DNA of 64,000 nt, taken from assembly GCA_007844125.1 (NCBI GenBank), contig CM017556.1, forward strand, positions 85,000,864 to 85,064,863. The letters are read 5' to 3'. Both the position numbers and the translations under genes were made by a program. Within the stretch, counting starts at the first letter, position 1. Each line of letters starts with the position of its first letter. This document shows positions 49,796 through 62,224 of the stretch, in pieces. Source of the DNA: Sinonovacula constricta (Eukaryota; Mollusca; Bivalvia; Cardiida; Solecurtidae). The notes beneath the pieces were generated by a model, which was not told the origin of the DNA, searched no databases, and worked only from the letters and a program-made list of their open reading frames with translations.

Positions 49796-51503
49796 CTTTC
49801 CAATTTTTGCGTTAAATTTTAAGTTCAGTGCAAACATAATTACTCAGTACATCAACGGCACATTTCTAGCATAAACCTGGGTTTAAACTCCCAAAATTGA
49901 CCACATGATATTAGCCCTTCAGCAAAACTATTTGCTGCACATTGATCCAAGTGCTCAGTAGTGGAGTACTGGTTCTACCCAGGAAGTGGAGAGTCAAGAG
50001 GAATTCATATATTTTTGAAAGAACTTGTTTCCCAATCAACTATAAATAAATAGGTTTTAACATTTCTAGCACATGTTGATATCCATATTAGCCAGCTTTG
50101 TATAAGCAGTTACCATTTTTAATCTTTGAATTATTATATATCATCACTTTAAAAAATATGTTTTTCATTTCTATCCAAACACCTTTAATGCAAAAGTGTA
50201 ATATGGATTGATATAGCACTAAAATACAAATAAAGCTGAGTAACATCTTAATAGTCATTTTGACACTTTCTTTTTTTTTCAAGGGTTACTTGTACAGAAA
50301 AAAAAATGTCGGCTAAATTCTTATTTGGCTAAATTCTTATAAATGATAATTACTATTAATTCTTGATGCCAGGCACCTTCATTCATTACAGCAAAATATG
50401 ACATAAATTTAGGTAGTTGTACTTCTAGTGTTTTACTATAACTCATCACTAACAATAATTAACTTGCCCTACCTGTATTCCATAAATGCAGTTAACCATG
50501 GATGCTCAAATTATTGCATGGGCACTCTACCCTTGTATATGTGTTGTTATCATGTGTCAGTCTAAAGACGTATGTGCTTGCCCTATACCTCATGGTGTAA
50601 GGCGGGACCAATAAAACCATTCCACATGCCATTCCACAATGTCTTTAGATGTTATTGCCAAATTACTAGTCAGCAAGCCAGTTTTGTGTTTGTAATAATA
50701 GAAAAAAAAATCGGCTATATTGATGAATGAAATAAATACTCAAGTTTTATTGAACAAGCTTAGATTTACTGTTATTAATACACTGTATTTTGTTTTCTAT
50801 AAAAGCAATATAATTGCACATTCAGAACTTATAGATCGACCAATAATTAAAATATGCATGTGTCAATATTTTTAATTATATTCTTAAAAAAAATGCTTTG
50901 AAATTATTTTTTAATTAGTTGTTGCATGTTTTCATATTTTGCTTTAACATTTACATGGTTAAAACACCATTTACTCCAGAAAGATAAAACATAATCCATC
51001 CTTATGGTGTTCCAAGCAAGTAAAGGGTTAAAAAATCGCCTTGTTGGTTAAGATCTGATCTCAGTAAATAGAAACTTTATAGTCCAGACAATCAAGGAGT
51101 CATAATAACACATTAATTGGGTAAGTGACCTTATTGGTAGGATTTCTTCTGATCATTATTTATAATTCAACATTTGTAATTGTACTGTCGTTATAATATT
51201 TAATCTCTGTTAATTTCAGAACAAGTTGATTTTTATACATTGATGGATCTGAATATTTTTGTAAAAGGTTAGTTTGAATATTCCTTGTTAATATTATTTA
51301 CTTTTATTGACTTTTTTATTTAATTAAATTACTTGATGGCTTTATTTGCTAAATATACATATGTTATTATGATAAACGACCATTTAGTTATTTTTGTCCT
51401 CTGAACACTTTCTTATTTCATAACAAATGTTAACAGGTTGCTTTTGCTTTCATTTATGAAGCCAAACTGATGGAAAAGGCGGTTGCACAAATTATGTAAT
51501 TGT

Positions 51504-51656
51504 ATGCAAAATAAATGGAAAAGGGAACACCTGTTTTGTTTTTATTGAACATTAAAGGTCCATTAATTGTAAAAGATGAATGCAAAATAAATGGAAAAGG
51601 GAACACCTGTTTTGTTTTTATTGAACATTAAAGGTCCATTAATTGTCAAAGATGAA
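51504..51656. repeat. Tandem doublet, 76 bp period
   Basis: ATGCAAAATAAATGGAAAAG starts at 51504 and 51580. The two copies are almost identical through GAACACCTGTTTTG and AAAGGTCCATTAATTG. Confidence 0.92.
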
Positions 51657-52039
51657 AACTGAAGAAAATACGTTATGTGAGTTGTCATTGTACATGAACC
51701 AATAAATTAATCATTTTAGTGTTTTCCGCTTATTTGTAGACACTTGTAAACACTTAGCCGTCTTCAGCTGCTTGCTTTCTTGTATTGCCCGTATTTTCAA
51801 TGATTTATTTTCTTACACTTTGTTGTCTTCTTGATGACTTTTTGCAACTTTATTGAACAAATGCTGAAGAAAATATATTAAAAGAGATAAAAAATATTGT
51901 TATTGATTATTTAACGTACATGAACCTACTACAGTATTTGGTTAAATTCGAAATACCATTTTAGAGTGTCTAGTTTCACAACTCGCTTATTATTTTATTA
52001 TTAGATTACACAAGTGGGCTCCCGTGTGTCTTCCACATT

Positions 52040-52290
52040 TGTGTTCTTACAGTTCCAGGTTTGTGTCATACACATCAACCTTGGTTTCTTACACAATGCG
52101 TTAGTTTTTTATACACACAGGTTAATTTCTTGTCCAATCGTGTATTAGTTTCTTACACACTCGTGTCAGTTTCTTACACTTTGGTATTATTTTCTAATTC
52201 AGGAGTTAGTTTCGTACACACTCTAGTTCATTTCTTACACAAAAGTGTCTTAGTTTCTTACACAGACGTGTTAGTTTCTTAAACAGCCGA
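52040..52290. repeat. Degenerate tandem repeat with TTAGTTTCTTACACA units
   Basis: About ten loosely spaced copies of TTAGTTTCTTACACA followed by a variable CGTG-containing stretch, period about 20-27 bp. Old and diverged. Confidence 0.7.
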
Positions 52291-53266
52291 ATATACATTC
52301 TTTAACAAAATGAAAATGTTTTAACAAATGAAGCTCGTCATAGTCTAACAACAGAAAAGTTTAGGTTAATAACTATCAATTGTTTTCTGTGAGATATAAG
52401 CAATCAACGTTTCTCCGTGTTTTGTTGTTGTTGTTGATATTATTGCTCTGGGGCAGGGACACTAAATATTGAAAAAACAAAACAAAAAAAAAACAACAAC
52501 AATGTGTTTTGTTGTATTCCTAGAAGAACACTTGTATGCAAGATTTAATATGCAAGATTTAAATCAAAACTTCCGTCCAGCTTTTAGGACTTTGAATATT
52601 TTTCCTATCATAAAAACAGGCTTTAAAATGCCTCTTTTTAGAAGCAAGGAAACTCTTAACAGCAAGGCGTATTATCTTTACACAGATGCTATTTGTCAAA
52701 CATGCCAAATAATAAAATTGACAGATTTTGTTTCCTAACTAACATCTTTAAAAACGGATATTTTTATGTCAAGGGTGTCCGGGATAAAAACAACAACATT
52801 GAGTTCTACATAATATTATCTGAAAGCTCACCAACACCAATCACTATTCTTCCTCAATATAAAATTCCTTCATCTGTATTTGAAAAGACTGAATATGCCA
52901 AGTATAATTAGATCAAAAAAAATTTAACATTGTGTTCTGAAACGGATCATAAAGGAATGATGATCAAAGAGAGAAAGACAGAATTAAACGAACACGCAAT
53001 ACGAACAAGCATTGACCCACCCAGTTTCAAAGGAGTTAACATGTATAACAGTCTATATATATCCTTTTAATGAGAAATCTTTAAAAGGAAGAATTTTTAA
53101 TGAAAACATCAACAAAGTTCTTCTACGAGTATTTATGCCTTGTCAGATCCAATTTTTATTTCCTCTCATGCAAACGTACTTTTTTAATTTGGATTTTAAT
53201 CTATTTATTCTTCTTAGAAAGTTATCAATTTTTATTCCATAGCAAGAAACCACACACGCTTTTTTT

Positions 53267-53635
53267 TTGTTGTTGTTCCACTTTGCTACAGATCTTCGAA
53301 GACTCCGCCTGTTCGCGGAGCTGGAGCTTAGCCAATGGCGCGAAGTGCCCGTATGTTGTGTGTCATGGCGCGTCTCGGTCCGTCAGCCGTCTGCTGACAG
53401 ATATTGTGAAGGCAGCCAGGCTCGAAGACTAGAGATGTTTACATTCTCAGAACTCCCTCTCCCTGTAGTCCAGATTGTTTGTTTGTCTTCACCAATAAAC
53501 AATGCTAGAAAAAGGCACGAACGTATGTTCCATCAGAACACCAAGCTGCAACGTGAAGAAAAGAACACTATTCTGACAGTACCTCTAAGAGATGGAAGAA
53601 AAAATAGTGTCTATGCCAAAAGACTAATCATATGA
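53267..53635 (+). other. Unrecognised open frame, 122 codons, GC-richer start
   Basis: Starts MLLFHFATDLRRLRLFAEL and ends GRKNSVYAKRLII. The first half (53285-53440) is much GC-richer than its surroundings and contains a hairpin, CTCCG with CGGAG. I recognise no domain. It could be a relic exon, an element remnant or chance. Confidence 0.15.
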
Positions 53636-53864
53636 GATATAAGCCATACTACTGAAAATTGCTTTCCGACCATGCAGCCAATGGTGAACGGATGTACTTA
53701 TTTTAAAACAATTGAAGGCTCCGCATGTCTACCACATCTCACTGAAACCATCATGATTAAAAGGTGTCATATTTTTAGTTATATATGTTTTTATTTCAGT
53801 AGTAAATACTATGTATTTTCATTTTTCATGCGTATGTTTTCCTTTTTTGTTTTTAAAATTCACC

Positions 53865-54085
53865 GTAGCAACCAATTATGATCATTATAGCGACGTTCAG
53901 CTATTTTTGTGGAGGAAGACCCCTGACAAAGTTCTGGGTAGAACCACTGGTGCATTACAGTTCAGCTGGAAGACCTTTCCACGCGAAGTCCTTCGCCCCG
54001 AACGGGACTCGAGCCCCCGCGGTGAGAGGCTTAGCAGCCAGAGGAGTTACAATCCTGCGACTTTACCACTTGGCAACGGGCGCCC
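53865..54085 (-). mobile_element. tRNA-derived SINE-like repeat, family B, full-length-looking
   Basis: Read on the minus strand it starts GGGCGCCCGTTGCCAAGTGG and continues GTCGCAGGATTGTAACTCC and CGGGGGCTCGAGTCCCGTTC (box B-like), then a body ending near CGTCGCTATAATGATCATAA. Copies lie at 3020-3220, 9537-9752 and 37276-37455. Confidence 0.8.
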
Positions 54086-54214
54086 TACATGTTTTGTGTA
54101 TGATTAAAGAATCCAGTTATTTTTATAATGTAACATTTAAAAAAAAATATTAGCGCAACAATTAACATTATTGTGGTCTGAAAGTGCACAGACAAGAACT
54201 ATATTCATATCATG

Positions 54215-54290
54215 TTTCTATTTATTTATTTGTTTATTTATTTGGGTTTTACGGCACACCGACACTTAACAGGTCAAATGGCGCCGGCAT
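54215..54290. repeat. TTTATTTG tail with GGGTTTTACGGCACACCGAC
   Basis: A TTTATTTGTTTATTTATTTG tract followed by GGGTTTTACGGCACACCGAC resembles the layout of the family A tail (GTTT tract then GGGTTTATCGTCCCACCAAC). Probably a related SINE end. Confidence 0.5.
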
Positions 54291-57200
54291 GTTTCTAAAT
54301 TTCGGTATTTAAGTTTGATAGCCCACAGACCTCGACTTCGCTCCTTCAACATTTCCTTTCAATCACCAAAAACTACCGGCTTTCAACGATCTGCTGTCCA
54401 GACCTTACCATGGTGCCGCCGTGTTGCCGGGTTAAGCTTAGCGGACCGACAGACCGTCACTATCAGAGTTTTGGTGGTAGGTAGAATGTTGAAAGAAACG
54501 TATTTACTTATTTCAACTGATGTGTTCGCATCATTTATAATTACCGAATCAAAATGACATGCGATTACACACATAAACAGCCATTCGATTATTTTGTTAA
54601 CCACACGCTTGGTAATCCGACATCCATTCAATGTGATTCTTGGTTAATTATGGATGTATGCAAGAAACGTAACCAACATTCGAGCACACGATATGTGTAG
54701 CTTCAACTGAACAAAAAATAATTTACATATACATATTATCAGTTATTCAGTTTGTCATTTTCGCAAGTTGTATTTTTATTTGATTTCTATTATATGTTGT
54801 TGTTTTTTTTAATTTATTTATTAATGTTTATTCCCCTATTAGCATGTCAGTCATCAATAATACGACGTGCCGTGAACTATCGTTATCCTATTACTTAAAC
54901 TACAAATAGAAACAAGAATTTAATGACATTACTTTTAACAAGTGCGTTTTAATATAAGTGTTACTTTTGAATTAGTGCAATTAATGGGTAGTTACATATA
55001 AAATTGGACACTGCTGTGTTAAAAGGGTTTACAATCCTTTCTATACATATAACGATTTCATAATTACACATACCGTATCAACATTACATTTTATTTGTTG
55101 TTTTTTTTCGTTAAACAATGTTTGCATTTTTTGTTTATATTAGAAAATCGTGATTTTTATTAATATGTTAGTAGCTTTGTTCACCATGGATGTATATGGG
55201 AAATAAAACTGACGCTCAAGCACATGATACGTGTAATAAATTATAAATTAATAATTTCATTAAAATTACTACATACCATGAACTATTTTAATTCTATATG
55301 GACGTGTAATTCATTTTTACTAACATATCATTTTGGAAATATAATGTTCCTTTATTTAGCTGTAAGCTGACAACATGGAACGAATTAATCCAGGATTTTA
55401 GATTTGTACCGAGGGGAAAGCTCAATATTTTGAGGAATCGACTCCTTCCGCGTATCTCGGCAAAGCTTTTTTCCATGGAATAAAATTGGTGACAACATTT
55501 CCTGCAATTCCGCCTTTGAGTGGATTTTGGTGTATAAAGGCGATCAATTTTCCACTTGACTTGTCGCGGAACAACATTATTTAGCTGTCAGATTTGTGTG
55601 TCACCGGCAAACATGGTCGTCTTATCGCGAGAACGAGAGTTGCAGGCGAGATTTATCGCAAGACGACAGACTGGCAAAGCAGCGTGGCCGACAAAATCAT
55701 GGACTTGACGTTGTAAGAAAGACTAAAATCCATGGCGTTTTATTCAAATCAACTCGTGTAACTTTGCAAAATTGAAAAAGAAAATCTGGCTTGAAAGAGT
55801 GAGCTTTTATCAGTGAGACCAATCAGCACTCAAAAATATCACTCTATTTTGCATTGTGCGATAAGAGTCACAGACAAAAAAGTGGAGATATAGAGGTTGG
55901 CCATATTTAGTCGACTTGTTGTTGGACGCATTTAGTTGACTATTACAGCGATACTGCAAATGACTAACTTTATCGGAGTGGGAAGATGCGAATTAATTTC
56001 CTTTAATGTCAAATTGATGTATATTGTATTTGATGCCTTCACAGGCATGAATACATTGAAAGGCTAAACAGCACACGTCACACGAATGCCATTTTGCAGA
56101 TAGTATTTTACTTTCTTATATAGAAATTGTAACTGAAGGGTCGTTGGCATAAATTGTCGATAAATTAGCATAATTGCTGTAAAAATATTAAACGAAATTT
56201 AATTGAATTGGTAACAGTCGGTAGTACTTGACAAACTTCTTTTGAAGGATGCGGAAGTTTGTTAATAAGTAATTTACTTTTAATAATTTATTTTCGGCTT
56301 TCTTTAGATAAAACTATTGTTAGGTGTTAGGGTCACCCTAATTTAAATGGATGGAAAATTTAGCTACATATATCTAACTGTCACTATGTTGATATTGTAC
56401 TTTGTGGAGAACGCCCGATATGTGTCAGGATTACTTGAATGTCATCATTAATGTAAAAATAGAGCTCAAGCTTCCATTTACATCAGTTCATTGTTATTTA
56501 ATTAAAATATATTAATAACGATTTTATTTTCCAAAAGGCGAGACAAAAGTTTGAAGACTTTTTTTTTTATTTTGTCTAAAGCAGTTGTCAGTTTCCTGGC
56601 TTTTTTTAACTTGTTGTATCAATATATACAGTTGTGGCGCAGTTCTTTCATTACTTTATGTTTTTTTACAATTGTGATAAAACAAGAATGGCATTTTAAA
56701 CGGTGTGAATTTAATGTAATGTTAAATCCAAAAGGAGTTATTTCACAACTTTACTAGGGTTGTTAGCGTCCTACAGGGCAATGCGAGTAAACATTGTAAG
56801 TACACGTATCTGTGAGAATAGTTCCGTAATCTTAGCCACGGTTAATCAATCATCCTGTAACACGACTTTCCCTCCGCACTGACTTGTTGAGCCAGGTGTC
56901 GCAAGTTAGACGATAGCCCAAGGACCGGACCCGGTACCTGGATACAGTGATGCGTTTCCGCATTTCACGCCACGGGCAGCCTCCACTATCTCTTGCCTCC
57001 ATTATTGATTGTTTTTTCATTGCCGATGACCCGTCATTAATTTCGGAAGCTGACAAAGTACTAGGTGACCAAATAGCATGAGTCGGTTTCAAAACACCTG
57101 TTGGAATGCAACTTCCCAAATGGAAAGTGAGTAATTGTGTTTTACTGAGGTCAATCTAACGGCCAAAGGATTTCCCTGAGAATCCAAAAGCTATACAATA

Positions 57201-59230
57201 AAACAGATATTCATAAATTAACTCTGAATAAAAGTTATAAAAGATACACTTTTTAATGTGATTTTTTTCCCTTTAAACGATGCCAAATAATTGACAAGGG
57301 AACAGCATAAGTGTTTTCATTAAATACAAAGAACCCCTTCTAAAAGTGCAAACAATAGGCCTTTCAGTAAAATGAAATATTTAAATAGTGAATACTAGCC
57401 ATCAAACGTTTTTGACGTGTATTTTCTTATAACAGATTTGAAGTTTGCCATAGTCTTCAAATGTTAGTGTTTTCCATCTTTGGATAGGCATCAAAACGAC
57501 TTACTGAATATTGTGAGACGTCAGTTACATATACGTGTATATGCCTTCATATTTTTGCATTGCTGCATGCCGCATATAACCACTCGATCCGCACTTCATA
57601 TTTATTCAAATTATTGCGTCACCATCAGGATATTGTTTAAGACTAACGTACACATATGACGTATATTATCACATGCGCAGTTGAGCTAAAAGTTGAACTA
57701 GTCTTTCAACATAAAAAACAACCAATGTTTTGAAGAACAGCATACCTGCAAACAGTTTTATGACCAGAGGTTATTTTTTCATCATTTATATTATTCAACA
57801 AGTTTCGCGGTTGAACAAACAAACAAAACAAAATAAACAAACAAACAAAACACGAAAATGCAATCAGCAGTGACAAAGTCGCTTTTAAATGTAAGCATTT
57901 TCATGTTGAACTGAAATAATTACTTATTAAAGAGCATTTGTATTCTTATTGTATCAGTTTAATTTTAATGGGATCAAAAAAGAAACAAGATAAATATATC
58001 GGTAGTAGTACTTAATGAAACGTTTTTGCTGTTTTATTGTTGTTGTTGTTGTTTTGCAAAATCTGTTTTAAAGTTTATATGGCATATTCGGCTCCATTTC
58101 TAACGAATATACAATTTTGCAAAATTAATTAAAAAGATCCCCACTAAGGTTATATTATAGCTACAAACTTGGCTTGAGACAATATGTGTAAATTTAGCTG
58201 CTGGCATAAACATTTGCAAAAAATTTATTATTTGTAAACAATATGTTTATGGCCTTGGAATTATTTATGTACAATATTATCATGTGTAAGTTGCCAGTGC
58301 CATCTAATAACAATTTAACGGGGCGCAAACGTCTACACCCTGAAGGCTTCTTTAAAACCAGACAAATGCCTGGTACGGAATTAGGGACTGTTCAATGAAA
58401 AATAAACAGGTACATAAATTTGCATATTTTTATATAAAATTCATTTTCGTTTCTAACAATTATTCATTTATTTTCATTAAACATGTTCGGGAATAGCACC
58501 ACTGAATAAATAAACTTTACTATGAAACGGGAGTATATAGAAATTCTTTTTAAGTTAGAAACAAGACATAAAAGACATACACTAATCAAAATTCCCAACG
58601 ACTTCATAGTAGTAAACTTTTCCAACCTCTCAATATATGCATGGATCATTTTTATCTTATAAAATTGAATAATTGTGTTTAATAGCTTTATAAAAGGTAC
58701 ATTTTTCGAAAAAGGAAACATGGTGTCATTTTTGCTTTGAAACATATCCAATCTGCATATGTCTCGATCAAAATACCACGGAGAAAGTATAAAAGAACAT
58801 ATAGAGTATTTCAGGTATTCACTAAAAGGGCGTTGGGATTTTTGATTAGTATACATAGACATGAAACCAGTAAATTACGAGTATACATTGGTCAATTATA
58901 CAAAATGTAATTCTCTGCTGGCTTCATGACTGTAATTGTATTTCATTAAAAACATATCTGGTTAATCGTTAATTTGTCTGCATAATTATTTTTACACTGC
59001 ATTTTGTGACGGTTGGTGTTTTGCTTTATTTCTACGACAATGATTGACAGATTTAAAGCGCATTGTTTCAGTATTTTAACAATCGGATCTCCTCGGATAA
59101 TTCCGTTCTCAGGACAATCATCCCTCGGATGTATTTGGTGCAATGATACTTTCAAAAATCACGATCGTTTTGTTCGCCGGAAGTCGGAAGAAATATATGC
59201 CTAAAATGTAGTTCTCACAAGACGTAAACA
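54291..59230. other. Intergenic region, no gene recognised
   Basis: AT-rich sequence. Notable points are a GC-richer block at 54330-54480, an imperfect inverted repeat GTCGTCTTATCGCGA / ATCGCAAGACGAC at 55617-55670, a GC-richer unrecognised minus-strand open frame at 56850-57119, AAAC-rich tracts at 57800-57850 and a GTT microsatellite near 58035. Confidence 0.6.
56850..57119 (-). other. Unrecognised open frame with distinct composition
   Basis: 89 codons from MGSCIPTGVLKPTHAI to KSVRRESRVTG then TGA. It is GC-richer than its flanks, with CPWREMRKRITVSRYRVRSL and LTCDTWLNKS in the second half. An acceptor-like CCAACAG lies near the start. No family match can be asserted. It could be an exon of an unseen gene or an old element. 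Confidence 0.2.
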
Positions 59231-59437
59231 ATGGCATCATTTGACAGCTGTATGTCTGCTGCGCTGGGTAAATTAAAATTGGATGATTTAAATTTGAAGC
59301 CGCAACAGATTGAAGTTTTACAGGCATTGTTTGAGGGGAAAGATACACTGGCCGTGTTGCCAACAGGCTTTGGAAAAAGTTTGATACATCCGATACTACC
59401 ATATATGTTGGCTGTAACTAAGTGGGCGTTTCTGTAG
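59231..59437 (+). pseudogene. Orphan N-terminal fragment of a RecQ-like DNA helicase
   Basis: 68 codons from an ATG in good context (AACAATGG). The product MASFDSCMSAALGKLKL is followed by LKPQQIEVLQALFEGKDTLA, in which the glutamines correspond to the helicase Q-type motif, and VLPTGFGKSLI, a Walker A / motif I. RecQ-family helicases unwind DNA with ATP, but the DExH motif and everything after it are missing. The frame ends in TAG about 20 codons past motif I, no good donor follows, and no later helicase exon is visible before the opposing SIM gene. Most likely a retained fragment of a dispersed multicopy helicase; a first exon of an unseen gene is less likely. Confidence 0.6.
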
Positions 59438-60467
59438 CTCAGTATATCACAGTATTATTATTGCATTATGAAGAAAAACAATGTTTATCCATTGCAGTGA
59501 GTTGTCATCTGAGCTGCCATCTTTGTTTTGACGCCTGTCAAAAAAGTGGTCCCATTTAGGGAAATGGCCGAGGTGATCCGACTACCTACATACATCCAAA
59601 ATATGATTCTGGAAATGTGTGAGGTGTTCCGATTGAGTATTTTACCTGTAATAATTTCTTTGTTGTTTTTTATATAAAATTTAACCGTACTCTTAATACT
59701 CTCTACTTTTTACAAAGTTCAAGGTACTTTTCTTGTTTAATCTACCTTCATCGATGCATACAGAGTAAAATAAGTTTACGCTTTGCTTTAAGTGTACGCT
59801 GCCTGTCAAATCCGATAAATCATCAATTTGCGAACATGGAAGCTTCACGTTAATATCCAATTTGGATTCCACGTGGCTGGTCAAAATATCGGACCAAAAA
59901 CAGGGATGAATCCAGGGATTGGAGATGGGGTGGGAGATGCAACCCCATCCGCCTCACTCCCATCAACCAGATAAAAGAGAAGAGTTGTGAAACACATACA
60001 TGTAAGCTTAAAAATACTAAGCTTTTAAAGTAAATTTTGTCTGTTGACTGCTTAGGTCGAAGAGTTACAGTCCCTAACTGTGTATATGTATATATACCTA
60101 ATATTTACTGCGATAAAGTTGAATGAATCTTGATTCATACCCCCACCCCCACTCCCACCCCATCCTACCAAAATGTTCTGGATCCGCCCCTGAACCAAAA
60201 CATATATTTTTATCTAAATGAACTAATTAGTTTTCTTACGTTCTGTGTTTTTTTTATGCACATCAAAACAGAAGTTAATGTTAGGATTGAGGACAGTTGT
60301 GTGCTTTTCTCCGTTCTTACGTTAAATTGGGTGTTGTGTTTGTGTGGTGCTTTTGAGACAAGTACAAACTAAAAACAAAATTGTTTCGTGGTTACGTAAC
60401 TTTGCAACATGAAATAATTTAAACTTATCACAATGTAACACAATGTCCTAAGACTTTGTAGCTGTGG
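59438..60467. other. Region 3' of SIM and the helicase fragment
   Basis: Presumed SIM 3' untranslated or downstream sequence, read on the minus strand, with no close AATAAA on that strand. A C-rich ACCCCCACCCCCACTCCCACC-like tract lies near 60138-60165. No coding exon was recognised. Confidence 0.6.
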
Positions 60468-62224
60468 TCAGTGCACAAACCCGTTCGACATCTGATATTG
60501 CTGGGTATCCACTATGACGCTAGTGTACCCCGGCTGGGGCATGCCGGGATAGTTCTTGGCCGGAAGTCCATTGGCCTGGTACATAGGACCAGGGTTATAA
60601 GTGTCATACGGGTACCCGCCCCTTAAACACTGCATTATAGCATCCTCATTATAAGTCTTACCATTGAAAGGTTTCATAGCGAAGAATTTGTCTGGTGAAT
60701 TTGCACCATTGTCGCTATAATAGTCCACAGTTGGAGTGTGGTGATTGTCAGTAGGATATTTTACCTCAGCATGCACGGCTCGCGGGGATTTTGGGAGATT
60801 GGATTTGCTGTAATCACAACTGTAACGAGGAGATGAACAGAATTGACTACTGGGCATGCGCATGATAACTGACTGTTGCGCCATTTCCGGTACCCGATGA
60901 TGGTCCTTTGCACTAAGACATTTGCTACTATCAGACTGTGCACTTATGTCCAGATCGTCAGGCGGCATGTCCCCATCCGACACCGACGACTCCGACTGAT
61001 TGCTGCGAGGACCTTGAAGACTTAGAGGTGTTCCAAATGACTCACCCCGGCTACTGCTCCGAGAACACGGTCCCGTGGACCGAACGTCACGTGAAACTAA
61101 TGGAGCCAACTGTATTGTCTCATTTAATTTCGGTTCTTCATGTTGCATAGAACCATGTAAGTGTAAATATTCGGGTTCCTGAACTTCACACGATTGTCTG
61201 AACTGCCCTGTATCGAATCTATGCTGTTGTTGAGAGTATGTATACACACAGTCTTTGAAGCCATTTGGCGTCATACTCGGCCCGGGGTTTGCGTACGGAG
61301 AATACAACGCGTTATAACGATCAAGAATCGAGTCTTGTGTGTTCGCCATGATTGGAGCTGGATAAGGGCCGGCCTGGTAGCCTTGTATTGGTGCGGCAAG
61401 GTCAAGGTCGGTCTTGTAGTCGTCTGGGTACTCGGTCTGGTACTCGGTACTTTCCGTCATGGACGGATAAGGAGACCGCCGATGTCTTGGCTTAGGAGTG
61501 CGGGACTTTCCCATCTTGTGACAGCCATGGACCCCGAAGTCCGGCCCCTCCTTGCTAGCGGTTTGGTCAATGTGGATCTGAAGGTCGGCCGACTCGACAT
61601 CGCTGAAACCAATAAGAACTACATTAACTACATCGTTGGATGTACATTGTATAAAATTGTAGCCGATTTACACAGACTTTACTAATCTTCAACGCTTCGA
61701 ACTTAACAATATTTAAAACTTCTAATATTTTGAGCTTCTAATACATTTGGAAATTATAACATAATCATCGACATTACAGCGGATGACGTGGTGAGCTAAA
61801 ACATAAGTTGCCGCGTGGTTGTATTAGTTTGAAAATAGCTAACTGTGCAGCGTGGCTCAGATAGGAAATACATGTTTGTAATGACGAGTATGGCATTATG
61901 GTTAATTTTTCAGACAGGTGTAGGACATCAATAAACAGCATTTTGTGTGATCTATTCAGGTAACAATAATTTATTAAAATTTTTAAGGAAAATATTTTGG
62001 TCCAAACTGTCGGATAACACCTTTAAGTGAACACCGATTTCTGATTAGTGAGATATTGCGATTGCGAAGGGTTTACCTGAGCACGTAGTTGACGCTGACG
62101 ATACAGTGAGGGCGGGAGGAACGGCTGTTGTGAACGATTGTAGCGTAACTCTGAACCCACACCCAGCCTCCGTCCTTCGACATAAACCGGTAGTAGCGGG
62201 TGGTCACCTGACCTTTCATCAACA
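60468..62224 (-). CDS. SIM: single-minded (SIM) bHLH-PAS transcription factor, last two coding exons, 5' end outside window
   Basis: Exons 62224-62077 (148 nt) and 61602-60468 (1135 nt with TGA at 60470-60468). Acceptors TTTCAG and donor GTAAAC are good, and the AG/C split Ser codon joins the exons in phase. The first exon gives the end of [17 protein letters not shown] then [20 protein letters not shown] and CIVSVNYVL. This is diagnostic for SIM rather than trachealess/NPAS, whose PAS-B ends differently. The second exon has [13 protein letters not shown], then [16 protein letters not shown], equivalent to the basic SPYP segment of vertebrate SIM, and a long low-complexity Ser/Pro/Tyr/Gln-rich C-terminus ending [11 protein letters not shown] proteins dimerise with ARNT/Tango and control neural development. 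bHLH and PAS-A must lie right of 64000. A dispersed inverted-repeat element lies in the intron just 50 bases from the exon at 62077. Confidence 0.93.
61603..62076 (-). other. SIM: Last SIM intron, mostly occupied by an inverted-repeat element
   Basis: 474 bases from donor GTAAAC to acceptor TTTCAG. The element copy at 61770-62026 takes up more than half of it. Confidence 0.9.
61770..62026 (-). mobile_element. AGGTG inverted-repeat element, truncated copy
   Basis: Matches the reverse complement of 15222-15480: ACAGCGGATGACGTGG, AATAGCTAACTGTGCAGCGT, GGCTCAGATAGGAAATACAT, and the terminus CAAACTGTCGGATAACACC with TTTAA at 62022-62026. The other end is missing. Confidence 0.8.

Larger units (their letters stand above)
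47885..53864. other. HGD 3' end and downstream region, no gene recognised
   Basis: After the HGD stop the sequence is AT-rich. No AATAAA lies in the first 1.2 kb; the first is at 49147-49152, so the polyadenylation site is unclear. It contains a dispersed repeat (48735-48865), a tRNA-like head near 49722, a 76-bp doublet (51504-51656), a degenerate tandem repeat (52040-52290) and a run of short unrecognised open frames (52469-53635). Confidence 0.7.

Noticed and set aside
58464..58862. 132-codon minus-strand frame with a hydrophobic stretch
   Set aside because: AT-rich with no recognisable motif, splice context or coding composition; the length is plausible by chance.
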